The translations under genes and the position numbers were made by a program. From Desulfuromonadaceae bacterium (GTDB lineage Bacteria; Desulfobacterota; Desulfuromonadia; Desulfuromonadales; Geopsychrobacteraceae): a DNA stretch of 7,706 nucleotides. Every line of letters begins with the position of its first letter. Within the stretch, counting starts at the first letter, position 1. The DNA is taken from contig WTCI01000117.1 of NCBI GenBank assembly GCA_013138655.1, positions 1-7,706 on the forward strand, in the 5' to 3' direction. This document shows positions 1 to 7,160 of the stretch, one piece after another. The notes under the pieces are model-generated. The model was not told the DNA's origin, did no database searches, and saw only the letters and a list, made by a program, of their open reading frames with translations.

Positions 1-116
1 ATTTCAACCGCGATCACCTCTCGGCATAATCCGCTCATTACCAATAGGCAGAAACTGGCGATGACTATAGCTCTGCACGGCGTGTTCCATGTTCTAGAAA
101 AACCTATTTTTGCCAT
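1..116 (-). CDS. N-terminus of an exported or membrane protein, cut by the window edge
   Basis: An open frame starts with ATG at 116-114 and runs off the left end without a stop, giving 38 complete codons. Upstream is a purine-rich AAGGG about eight bases from the ATG, an acceptable ribosome binding site. The peptide begins MAKIGFSRTWNTPCRA and continues with the hydrophobic run IVIASFCLLVMSGL, then CREVIAVE. This is a basic N-region plus hydrophobic core, as in a Sec signal peptide or membrane anchor. The cysteine after SGL is not a good lipobox because Leu precedes it. The start lies inside the end of a transposase scrap in another frame, so the promoter region may have been altered by an insertion. 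The function cannot be told from this fragment. The main doubt is its short length. Confidence 0.45.
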   Translation of the reverse strand, partial: MAKIGFSRTWNTPCRAIVIASFCLLVMSGLCREVIAVE

Positions 117-223
117 AGCTGTTTCCCTTTCTTGTGTCTGATTTCCTCCCGAAACAGATAGGCCCATGATGATTCCAACAAGGCCAGTCGTTTCGGGCCC
201 AGATATTCAAACGGGTTGAACAT
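104..223 (-). pseudogene. Transposase N-terminal remnant
   Basis: ATG at 223-221 opens a 39-codon frame ending in TAG at 106-104. The peptide begins MFNPFEYLGPKRLALLESSW and goes on with AYLFREEI. This matches my memory of the N-terminus of a transposase family (IS1182-like or a related DDE group) that typically begins MFNP..LGPKR..LLE.SWA.LFR. Those proteins are several hundred residues long; here similarity stops after about 28 residues and the tail (RHKKGKQLWQK) looks unrelated. It is therefore a truncated, non-functional insertion-sequence scrap. The in-frame codons upstream of the ATG are open for only a short way. The family assignment is from memory and moderate; calling it a remnant rather than a gene is safer. 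Confidence 0.45.
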
Positions 224-1021
224 GTCGCGGGTTTTGTGGTGGATAACAAACCAGAGATAAACCTGCAGTGTGCCTGTGATGCTCTAAAAAAGAGAAGAGC
301 CCAAGCTGGTTTTGGTCTTATATGTTGTGCAATGAGAAACGGACAGGTGAGAAAAACAGAAGCGAGAAAACCCCACCGCCAGATGGATAGATCATCGAGA
401 GGCCGGCCCCAACCTAAAGGCCGGGAAAAGGATATGTTTGTTAGTGCACAGGCCATAGCTCCATCTCCTTTGATGGGTGAGATGCTGCGCTTGCGATGAA
501 CAGGTTGTTTACAGAGTTCCTTTTTGATGCGTCTAGACCTTTGCTGCCCAGCGGCTGGGCAGTGCCATTCAATTGCATTAATTAAGCATATTCCTTGCCA
601 AGATTGTAAGTGTCTGAAAGTACTTGATTTAATATTGGGAGTTTCTCTTTTGGTGTAATGAAAATCGACAATCATATTTGTTGTGAATTTAGATTTAGAC
701 AGCTTATTGGCGAATAAGATAAATGTTTACAGCATGTTGAATATTCGGAAATTGCTCCCTGCTCCTACACAGATTTGTCGGGGAATTTGACAGTTTTGGG
801 GATTTTTTACCAAGGAGCAAGCGGGAAGAGAGGAATATTCGGTTACGACATCGATTTTCGAGCACGCTGAAGAGGAAAGGTAGCTGCCGAAGCCGGGGCT
901 AATCCGAACATGCGTAAGGCCCCGCAAACCTTCCGTGGCTCGCTGATCCAACTGATTGACGACACAGTGCGAGCTGGATAATAAACCGGACAATCCTTAA
1001 AAACAGTGGTGAATCAATAAG
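224..1021. other. Stretch without a supportable gene
   Basis: Several small open frames occur on both strands, the longest reading leftwards through 94-675. None has a recognisable domain, and the long one reads through the transposase scrap in a different frame. The only structured element I see is an inverted repeat, CGGGGC at 894-899 and GCCCCG at 919-924, with a 19-base loop. It has no U-tract, so it is not a typical terminator. Given the mobile-element debris on both sides, this is probably decayed insertion or intergenic DNA. Confidence 0.4.
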
Positions 1022-1214
1022 ATGGCTGAACCTTTATTGTCTTTCTGGCCTTTGGATGATGGATCAACAGGGATCGGCAACGTCACTTTGCTTGATCAAC
1101 CTCTGACAGCATTCTTCGCTTCACGCCAATGTTCAGGGAGCACCATCCGCGCTGCGCTGCGTTGCGCTGGACTGGGCCGTGGAGCATGCACGTCAAAAGA
1201 AGCCAATTGTTAGT
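1022..1214 (+). pseudogene. Frameshifted remnant of a DprA-like Rossmann-fold protein
   Basis: The frame from ATG 1022 reads MAEPLLSFWPLDD, then GIGNVTLLDQPLTAFFASRQC and GSTIRAAL. Similarity then jumps to another frame at about 1161, which reads ALDWAVEHARQKKPIVS. Together they resemble the N-terminal half of a small DprA-like nucleotide-binding family that, as I recall it, reads LL..P.TAFF.SR.CPG..IRAA.DWA...R.....V.SGFHS. The break coincides with an imperfect repeat, GCGCTGC then GTTGCGCTG. Removing 10 bases there would restore one frame. After the VSS at about 1214 the expected GFHS motif and C-terminal half are missing and the sequence becomes unrecognisable. It is a relic with both a frameshift and a truncated 3' end. 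The family call comes from pattern memory, not an alignment. Confidence 0.4.
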
Positions 1215-1384
1215 TCCCACACTTGGTTTGAAGGGGAGGGGACGTGGTGTCGCAGGGGCGACGGTGTGTTTGTTCTCCGGGAGGTGCAGGATGGTTATGG
1301 GGCTGATTCCGGGGTCGAAAATCGCTCCATAGTACCTGGTAACGCCCATTTCTGGAACGATTTTCCTTAATTTTCAAGGGCTTG

Positions 1385-1404
1385 CCTTGGTCCGACCCCC
1401 AAGG
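1385..1404. repeat. Short palindromic repeat, copy 1 (REP-like)
   Basis: CCTTGGTCCGACCCCCAAGG forms a 6-bp stem (CCTTGG with CCAAGG) and an 8-base loop. A near-identical copy in opposite orientation lies at 3982-4000. Motifs of the type GGGGTCGGACC recur, from memory, around REP-associated tyrosine transposase genes in this bacterial group, and a relic of such a transposase is present at 6647-6966. Lying about 50 bases past the stop of the cyclic-di-GMP gene, the hairpin could also help end that transcript, but it has no clear U-tract. Confidence 0.5.
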
Positions 1405-1454
1405 TATGTTCAGGTTGGCTCTAGCAGGGCGTGTTTGAGCAGGGAATGACCGTT

Positions 1455-3755
1455 TTATAGCTGTTTATTGCTTAACAGCAGCTCCAAAATTTTATCGGCC
1501 GGTAACGGCTCACTGAACAAATAGCCCTGCATCTCATTGCAATTCACTTTTTTAAGAAAATCGAGCTGTCCTTCCGTCTCCACTCCTTCGGCAATCACTG
1601 ATAAATTGAGAATTTTACCCATGGCGATGATTGTTGTGGCGATGGCCGCGTCGGTATCGTTCAAATCGACATCGTTGACGAAAGATTTATCGATCTTCAG
1701 CGTATTGACCGAGAATCGTTTCAGGTGGGCCAGGGACGAGTAGCCGGTGCCGAAGTCGTCGATCGAAATATGGATTCCCATATCGCGTAACTGGTTGAGG
1801 ATGTTCACCGCGAATTCGGGGTTCTGCATGATAACTGTCTCGGTGATTTCAACCTCCAGGTACTTGCCGTCAAGGCCGGTTTCTTCCAGAATGCCCTTGA
1901 CCCGTTCGACAAAATCCTTCCGCTCCAGTTGAAAGCCTGAGAGGTTCACAGCGACTCTGACTGCCGGAAGCCCCTCTCTTTGCCATCCCAGGGCCTGGGT
2001 ACAGGCCTCGCGCAGCACCCATTCGCCGAGCGGGACGATTATTCCCGACTCTTCCGCCAAGGAAATGAAATCGTTCGGCGGGATCAAGCCCAGTGTCGGG
2101 TGTTGCCAGCGCAATAATGCTTCGAGGGCCGTCACATGATTGTCCTGCAGGTCGACTTTCGGTTGATAGAGGATGTAGAACTCCTCGTTATCAAGAGCTT
2201 TACGCAGACTGGTCTCCAAGATTAGGCGGCGTTGTGCATGCATGTCCATGTCCGGACAGTAAAATTGGCAATTGTTGCGGCCGTTTGCCTTTGCCTGGTA
2301 CATGGCGATATCTGCTTTTTTGATCAAATCATTGGTGTTTGTGTCATCATTTGGAAAGATGGAAATACCGATACTGGTGGTGATAAACAGCTCGTTGCCG
2401 TCAATCACCATCGGTTGTCCGAGTTTCTTCAGGATCTGCTGGGCGAGCCGTTCGATATCGGCAATGGTCTCGGGGTTGACCAGCAGGATGACAAACTCAT
2501 CGCCGCCGAATCGGGAGACGGTATCGACTTCGCGGACGCAACTCTGTAGTCTGTTGGTGACTTCCTGCAGCATCATGTCGCCGACCGCATGGCCCAGGGT
2601 GTCATTGACCATCTTGAAGCGATCGAGATCGAGAAACAGCAAGGCCAATAATCTTTTCTCCCGCTTGGCCAGCGCCTTGGCCTGAATCAGGCGGTCGGTA
2701 AAGGTAAAGCGGTTCGGTAGGTCGGTAAGCATGTCGTGATGAGCCATGTGGTGCAATTGTTCCTGGGCCTCTTTACGTGCGGTGATGTCGCGGCAGATTC
2801 CCCACATTGACTCAGGCCGGCCGTTCTTGAAGGTGCAGGAGAAGGATCCTTCCACCATGACATGGGTGCCGTAGCGGGACACCAGATGGCCTTCCAGGGT
2901 GGAAGCTTTATCGCCGCGCAGTGCCCGGTGAAATTCATCCATACAGCGGTTTTTCGACTCTTCCTCGATAAAGTCGAGCACAGTTTTTCCTGACAGCTCG
3001 TCTAGGCCGTAGCCGAGGGCATTTTGCCAGGCAGGGTTGACATAAAGGAATTTGCCGTCTGGGGTGCAGTGGAAAATAAGATCGTGGGCTGACTCCATGA
3101 AGGCGACCTTTTCCGCTTCGCTTTTTTTCACCGCCTTTCGCTCTTGGCGGATTGCTGCCATCAGCGCTGCACCGGCAATCGCTACGATGGCATTCAGCAG
3201 ACAGACCCAGAGCCACTTGAGCAGCAGGTAGAGCGGCTTGTAATGAAGTTCCGGATCGACAAAAGGTAGATTGATGTGGGGGATGATATTCAGGTAGCCA
3301 AGCAGCAGCAAACCACCAAACATCAGGCCGCCCAAGGTGCCGAGCAGCCAGATTTCATTTCTGTTTTGCAGTAGAATTGAGGCTTCCAGGGTTACCAGCA
3401 GGTAGAGCGCCCAAAGCCAACTGGCTGAACTGCTGCTGCAGTAGACCAATATGGTGACAAACAGCAGGTCGAGCAGAATTTGAAAATGGTCGACGTATTT
3501 AAGACGTAGGATTGTTTCATAGTAAAAATGGTAGATGATATTGTAGCTGAGGATGGTAATAACGCTGAGGCCGATAATCGTCAGTTGTTTGGGGGTTGTC
3601 GGTATGTTCTGTTCGCTGATTAGACAGAAAAGGGCAGCACAGGCAGCGTAGAGAGAGGCCAGAATCAGTAACAACCAGCGGGCTTTGGCGATCAGCGTGG
3701 TCCGGTCGCGAACGTCTGCAAAGCTACTGGTGAAATTGAACAGTTGACTGAGCAT
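1455..3755 (-). CDS. Membrane-bound PAS-GGDEF-EAL cyclic-di-GMP enzyme
   Basis: A 766-residue inner-membrane protein that makes and/or degrades the second messenger cyclic di-GMP. Residues about 25-202 hold six hydrophobic segments (near 27-47, 59-78, 88-106, 108-126, 135-156 and 178-202), a likely membrane sensor module. A short linker leads to a PAS domain (about 215-330, with DLIFHCTPDGKFLYVNPAW), then a GGDEF domain with an intact GGDEF at 417-421. An RxxD at 408-411, five residues before it, is the product-inhibition I-site. The EAL domain (about 510-760) has EALLRW at 545-550, VAVNLS, EITET at 636-640, IDDFGTGY at 665-672, LKIDKSF and EGVE, so the metal-binding and catalytic residues look complete. 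Both halves may be active, although in such fusions one often serves a regulatory role. The ATG has only a weak Shine-Dalgarno (TGGA). The gene stands alone, and the PAS ligand and membrane signal are unknown. Confidence 0.95.
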   Translation of the reverse strand: MLSQLFNFTSSFADVRDRTTLIAKARWLLLILASLYAACAALFCLISEQNIPTTPKQLTIIGLSVITILSYNIIYHFYYETILRLKYVDHFQILLDLLFVTILVYCSSSSASWLWALYLLVTLEASILLQNRNEIWLLGTLGGLMFGGLLLLGYLNIIPHINLPFVDPELHYKPLYLLLKWLWVCLLNAIVAIAGAALMAAIRQERKAVKKSEAEKVAFMESAHDLIFHCTPDGKFLYVNPAWQNALGYGLDELSGKTVLDFIEEESKNRCMDEFHRALRGDKASTLEGHLVSRYGTHVMVEGSFSCTFKNGRPESMWGICRDITARKEAQEQLHHMAHHDMLTDLPNRFTFTDRLIQAKALAKREKRLLALLFLDLDRFKMVNDTLGHAVGDMMLQEVTNRLQSCVREVDTVSRFGGDEFVILLVNPETIADIERLAQQILKKLGQPMVIDGNELFITTSIGISIFPNDDTNTNDLIKKADIAMYQAKANGRNNCQFYCPDMDMHAQRRLILETSLRKALDNEEFYILYQPKVDLQDNHVTALEALLRWQHPTLGLIPPNDFISLAEESGIIVPLGEWVLREACTQALGWQREGLPAVRVAVNLSGFQLERKDFVERVKGILEETGLDGKYLEVEITETVIMQNPEFAVNILNQLRDMGIHISIDDFGTGYSSLAHLKRFSVNTLKIDKSFVNDVDLNDTDAAIATTIIAMGKILNLSVIAEGVETEGQLDFLKKVNCNEMQGYLFSEPLPADKILELLLSNKQL

Positions 3756-3981
3756 GAAAATTATCCATTGTCTGTTTTTATATAAAATTCTTTAACAGAT
3801 CTTTTGGTTAGGTCTATTTAATATCATGATATGGGTTATTTTGTTAGTGAAATATAATGTGCGGGGAAGTTCTAATGTTTAAGCAATGACCGTTCGCAGT
3901 CTGAGGTAGGCTGGAAAAAGTGGACACCGATCTGATAGCCTACATGGTTCAAGGAGGTGTCTCAAGACTTCCGGGAGACGT
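3756..3981. other. AT-rich upstream region of the cyclic-di-GMP gene, with an IS-end-like patch
   Basis: The first 130 bases are AT-rich and must hold the promoter of the minus-strand gene, but I cannot fix convincing -35 and -10 boxes. A perfect palindrome ATATCATGATAT lies at 3821-3832, about 65 bases before the start codon, and could be an operator. Farther out, TGGAAAAAGTGGACACC (3912-3928) resembles the termini of IS3-type elements, from memory only. Next to the second REP-like copy is a nested hairpin (AAGAC with GTCTT, roughly 3964-3984). No gene is supportable here. Confidence 0.3.
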
Positions 3982-4000
3982 CTTTGGGGGTCGGACCAAG
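3982..4000. repeat. Short palindromic repeat, copy 2, inverted (REP-like)
   Basis: CTTTGGGGGTCGGACCAAG is the reverse complement of bases 1386-1404 apart from one base near the end. The two copies lie in opposite orientation on either side of the GGDEF-EAL gene, 2.6 kb apart. Adjacent bases can form a further hairpin. This is the arrangement expected of repetitive extragenic palindromes or of the ends of a small mobile element. No target-site duplication is evident by eye. Confidence 0.5.
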
Positions 4001-4083
4001 CTATATTCTTGAAAAGACCCAGTCGCCACCACAACCACCGGGATAGCGCCAGCCAAGGCGCTGCGCGCCATGCCTGGCACACC

Positions 4084-4122
4084 AAAAAACAGCCCCTCTG
4101 CAACAATGCAGAGGGGCTGTTT
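4084..4122 (-). terminator. Intrinsic terminator of the cytochrome-rhodanese operon
   Basis: Arms at 4087-4101 and 4108-4122 pair perfectly (core GCCCCTCTGC with GCAGAGGGGC) around a six-base loop. Read on the minus strand, the stem is followed by six T residues (4089-4084). This is a textbook Rho-independent terminator 12 bases after the rhodanese stop codon, so the operon ends here. The flanking A/T runs make it partly bidirectional, but the U-tract is better for leftward transcription. Confidence 0.92.
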
Positions 4123-4134
4123 CGTCAAACATCT

Positions 4135-5046
4135 TTACTTGGCCTTGCCAACAATCTTCGGCAAATGCCCTTTTCCATTCCACTCAACCCAGGAGTAATC
4201 ATAAACTCGGACATTCGGAAAATTGAGTGCCTTGAGAATGAAATAGCTGTTGGCAGCATACCAACCTGTATTACAGTAGATGATAATCTCCTTATCAGGA
4301 GTTACAGCCAAATCGGCATACATCTCTTCAAGTTCTGCGGGATCTTTCAGGTAGGTTTTATGCTCCCAGTTGACCAGAGTAAAAGCGTTGACCGCACTCG
4401 GCAGACGGCCACCAATTTTGGCGGCAGCGTGCTTTTCATCTCCCTTGAACTGCGCGGGCGGACGGGCATCGAGCAGCACCACATTGGGGTCACCCATTTT
4501 GCTCATGATATAACTTGAGGTTGCCAGCAGTTGCGGCTGCACATCAGCAACAAAGAGAGCAGGCGCTACCTGATTGATGTTCTTCTCAACAGGAAGTTTC
4601 TTAGCCTGCCATTCGGGCCAGCCACCAAACATAATGGCCACCTTTTCATGTCCGGTATACTTCAATTCCCAGAACAGCCGGGTCGCATTGTCCTCGATAT
4701 CATCATAGAGCACAACCATGGTATCCGAACCGATCCCAAGCTGCCGACCGAACAGTTCTTCCTGGGCTTCTAGCTGCCGACGGACACCGACGGTATCCCA
4801 GGCACCTGTGACCCGCAGGTTTTCATCCACATTAAAATAGATGGCACCGGGCACGTGGCCTTTTTTGTAGGAGTCTTCAGCTGCCCGACAATCGATAATC
4901 CGGAGGGTCGGGGCTTTTGCTGCGGTCAGTTCAGCAACTTGGCCAGCCTTGACAAAAACCTTCTCTGCTGCTGCGTCACTGGCAGCAATGGGGACAATGG
5001 TCAGAATCATGACTGCAATCAGTAACAAATGTGTCAGACGTTTCAT
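4135..5046 (-). CDS. extH: Exported two-domain rhodanese-like sulfurtransferase (ExtH-like)
   Basis: A 303-residue protein with an N-terminal signal peptide (MKRLTHLLLIAVMILTIVPI, probable cleavage near the ASDAAA stretch at 22-27), so it acts outside the cytoplasm. Two rhodanese domains follow. The first (about 30-155, with IIDCR at 50-54 and GHVPGAIYFN at 63-72) has Asp-Asp (115-116) where a catalytic cysteine would be expected and is probably structural. The second (about 170-298) carries the active loop with Cys258 in CNTGWYA, after LLDARP (191-196). Rhodaneses move sulfane sulfur, or selenium, through a cysteine persulfide. A strong AAAGGAG lies five bases before the ATG. The gene follows the selenocytochrome by 50 bases on the same strand and a terminator comes after it. 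This pairing recalls ExtH and ExtKL of the Geobacter selenite/tellurite-reduction locus; I see no lipobox. The rhodanese fold is sure, the ext name likely. Confidence 0.88.
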   Translation of the reverse strand: MKRLTHLLLIAVMILTIVPIAASDAAAEKVFVKAGQVAELTAAKAPTLRIIDCRAAEDSYKKGHVPGAIYFNVDENLRVTGAWDTVGVRRQLEAQEELFGRQLGIGSDTMVVLYDDIEDNATRLFWELKYTGHEKVAIMFGGWPEWQAKKLPVEKNINQVAPALFVADVQPQLLATSSYIMSKMGDPNVVLLDARPPAQFKGDEKHAAAKIGGRLPSAVNAFTLVNWEHKTYLKDPAELEEMYADLAVTPDKEIIIYCNTGWYAANSYFILKALNFPNVRVYDYSWVEWNGKGHLPKIVGKAK

Positions 5047-5096
5047 CTCGTGCTCCTTTTACTCTTCTTCGAGTTATGACCTTGTTCTTGGCCAGC

Positions 5097-6419
5097 TTAA
5101 AAATAGCTGCTCTTCTTCTTAGTTTTCTTTTTCGGCTCAGCATCTTCCTGCTTTTCGGGGATCATCCCTTTGGAGACGATGACGCCCTTATTCGCTTTAC
5201 GCATCTCCGGCTTAACCTTGTCCTCTGTCAGGAACAGCTCCTCATTGCCGTGACAGTTGTTACATTCCCGGTTCTGGGTTGTCTTGCGCTGGATATTGTG
5301 TGGTGACGCATATTTCCAGTTGTTTAACTGATCAAAGTTGGACAGCAGATCTTTTCCATAAAATTCAAATGATGTCTGCACGGATGGAACACGCCGGACC
5401 AGTATCCACTCTTCAGGACGCTTTGGACTCGGAGCAGGATTGCGCCCGATCCGGAACAGCTCTTCTTCATCGGGATTCTTATAAAAGGCCAAACCCTTGT
5501 CGTCAAGGCCGACATGGCAACCGTAACAATTTGCATAAGGTTGGGCGTGACAAACGTAACAAGAGAGTTTTTCACCATGAATTGCATGTTGCTCAATCTT
5601 GTCATCCAACTCATGACAGTCCTGGCAACTAGACAAGCCCTCGACATCGTAGCGGTCTCGGTGGTCAGATTTTCCATCGCCGTGCAGGTCCCTGGTACTA
5701 TGGCAGGCCATACAATCCATATCATGCTTGGTGTAGTGAGCGTCACCGGAACCGGTTGTGCCGGTGAATTCATTACCAACCCGGCTACCATGACATGCCG
5801 TACACTGATTGGTCTGGTCCGGGGTCTTGTTGAAATTGTGCCCGGAAATGAATCCACCCTTGGCAGAGTTCGGCCGACTGACATGACATTCTCCGCAGCT
5901 GGCGTGGCAACCGTAGCAGTGATTATCCATGCCCTGATTCAGCATTTTTATCTGGTTCGCAGCCTGATCGGCGCGTTGATGTACCATCGGCTTATAGGTC
6001 GCCAAGGTGTAATGAAGAGAGGTCTTTGCCAATCGTGCCTCTTCTTCATGGCACTGACCACAGGTTGCTGTCGCATCAGGAAAGGTCGGATCAGCCCGTA
6101 TCCCACTATGAGCCTGGTTCATATCGGCAGCAACGTCGTTACCACCGTGGCATTCGGTACAGGCGATTTCGCCGTGCGTCGTTTGTAGAAAATCTGGGCT
6201 GACCAGTACTTTTTCATGTAGCTCCAACGGAGCCACTAAGCCACCTCAGCCCTTACCTGCGGTCTCAGCCGAACCGACAGGCTTTATTATCGTCTTGGCG
6301 ATCGCCTTCAGCTTTTCGACATCCGTGTGACAGTTAACACACTGAGAGGCCAAAGCCGATGTGGCGGCCAGCAACAAGACTGCCACCAATAGCAGACTTA
6401 TCTTCGTTCGGCTGTGCAT
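5097..6419 (-). CDS. extKL: Exported 11-heme cytochrome c with selenocysteine (ExtKL-like)
   Basis: Read from ATG 6419 with the UGA at 6248-6246 as selenocysteine, this is a 440-residue multiheme c-type cytochrome. AGGAG at 6430-6426 lies six bases from this ATG; the ATG at 6423 is too close and in another frame. The first 24 residues (MHSRTKISLLLVAVLLLAAT, then SALA) are a clean signal peptide. Eleven CXXCH heme motifs are visible: 27-31, 87-91, 120-124, 168-172, 175-179, 206-210, 236-240, 265-269, 287-291, 298-302 and 386-390. Sec58 sits in GKG-U-GG between the first and second hemes. A conventional call would start at GTG 6236 and lose both the signal peptide and the first heme, yet heme attachment happens outside the cytoplasm. 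A SECIS-like hairpin follows the UGA. The C-terminus is lysine-rich. It probably carries electrons in the envelope, perhaps to selenite or tellurite by analogy with ExtKL. A plain nonsense mutation is the alternative, but the intact frame and hairpin argue against it. Confidence 0.87.
6218..6248 (-). promoter_or_regulatory. Candidate bacterial SECIS after the cytochrome UGA
   Basis: On the minus strand the UGA (6248-6246) is followed after nine bases by GTGGCTCC (6236-6229), loop GTT (6228-6226) and GGAGCTAC (6225-6218). This gives eight base pairs including one G-U. The apical loop begins 18 bases after the UGA and starts with G then U. Published bacterial SECIS models expect a loop about 16-37 bases after the UGA with a G among its first two bases, as bound by SelB. 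The element lies wholly within coding sequence, as usual in bacteria. Confidence 0.75.
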
Positions 6420-6443
6420 ACATAACTCCTTTTCTCACTGAGG

Positions 6444-6471
6444 TTGGCCGTTACATAACCATTATGGCCAA
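6444..6471. promoter_or_regulatory. Inverted repeat upstream of the cytochrome operon
   Basis: TTGGCC (6444-6449) and GGCCAA (6466-6471) flank a 16-base spacer that contains a second dyad, CATAA-CCA-TTATG. It lies 25-52 bases before the cytochrome start codon, where an operator or a 5' leader hairpin would sit. I cannot place a convincing sigma-70 or sigma-54 promoter around it, and no regulator gene is adjacent. Confidence 0.35.
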
Positions 6472-6646
6472 GCGTTAAAACAAGATCGCCTCTAGCGCGT
6501 GGGATATTTGCCAATTAAATCTTAATCGCATTCCAGCCATCCTGCAATCAGCAGATCACAGATTTCTGGCAAAGGACGCGTTAACACCTGAGCCGGACGC
6601 AACTTCGCAGCCCGCAGGATAACTCCAGTAAACGTCAGACCCGCGA

Positions 6647-6966
6647 TCATATAATCCTCAACTCAGGATACCGTAGGGTCTGTAAGACTGCAAGTTCAAC
6701 CTCCCTCTTCAACTGCTCAATCTTTTCTTTAAGTTCAGGCTTGTTGTAGCAACGCCGGTCAAGCCACTTGGCTGCTGAACTCAGCGTTGAAGCAGCCCGA
6801 CCCAACCTCACTGCCAATTCATTTAACGTTGCATCACTCAATTCCAGAACACCCCAAGTAACCAAAGCCCGAGTTTTTGATGGCAATCGCTTCTGACCAG
6901 CGGCGTTCAAATCAACTTCCTGAAGATCAACGCGCCGAGATAATGGATGCGTGGTTTACGTGTCAT
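6647..6966 (-). pseudogene. Internally deleted REP-associated (Y1) transposase remnant
   Basis: ATG 6966 starts MTRKPRIHYLGAL, the hallmark N-terminus of REP-associated tyrosine transposases (usually M.RKPRIHYPGALYHV). After about a dozen residues the match ends. From about 6925, in a shifted frame, the sequence reads LQEVDLNAAGQKRLPSKTRA, then LVTWGVLELSDATLNELAVRLGRAASTLSSAAKWL to a stop at 6647. That second part matches the C-terminal DnaA-domain-IV-like helix-turn-helix found in large members of this family (typically about 300 residues). The catalytic Y1 domain, with HUH and tyrosine motifs, is entirely missing. The relic therefore arose by an internal deletion with a frameshift. The 87-codon open frame at 6910-6647 is just its surviving C-terminus, not a gene in its own right. 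It separates the cytochrome operon from the peroxiredoxin gene. The bases from 6967 to 7160 show no gene. Confidence 0.75.
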
Positions 6967-7160
6967 GCGAAAAATCTGAGCACAAATCTAAGGGAGGGCA
7001 AGCGTCGCTGTTGCTTTATTGCCTTGACGGGTTATTGAAAATGACCAATAAGTTGTTTCACCCCTTATTCTGGGGAATGGAAAAGGGGAAATGCAGCTTT
7101 CCCATAGTTCCCGACTTGTTCTGCCATTGCTGCCATGGACTCCATGGACTAGAGTTTCAG

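Noticed and set aside
94..675. 193-residue minus-strand open frame
   Set aside because: It has no recognisable domain and an odd composition, and it reads through the transposase scrap in another frame.
894..924. Hairpin CGGGGC/GCCCCG as a terminator
   Set aside because: It has a 19-base loop, no U-tract and no gene ending nearby.
2232..2685. Plus-strand frames of 105 and 137 residues
   Set aside because: Both are antisense to the intact GGDEF domain and have no domain signal of their own.
4009..4518. 169-residue plus-strand open frame
   Set aside because: It runs across the terminator and antisense to the rhodanese, whose domains are clear.
5514..6188. 224-residue plus-strand open frame
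   Set aside because: It is antisense to the heme-motif-rich cytochrome gene and is a shadow of its codon pattern.
5097..6236. Cytochrome as a 379-residue protein starting at GTG 6236
   Set aside because: It lacks a signal peptide and a ribosome binding site and leaves the upstream signal peptide and heme motif unexplained; UGA recoding explains all of these.
7133..7150. Tandem nine-base repeat CCATGGACT
   Set aside because: There are only two units with no associated structure; chance or simple slippage explains it.
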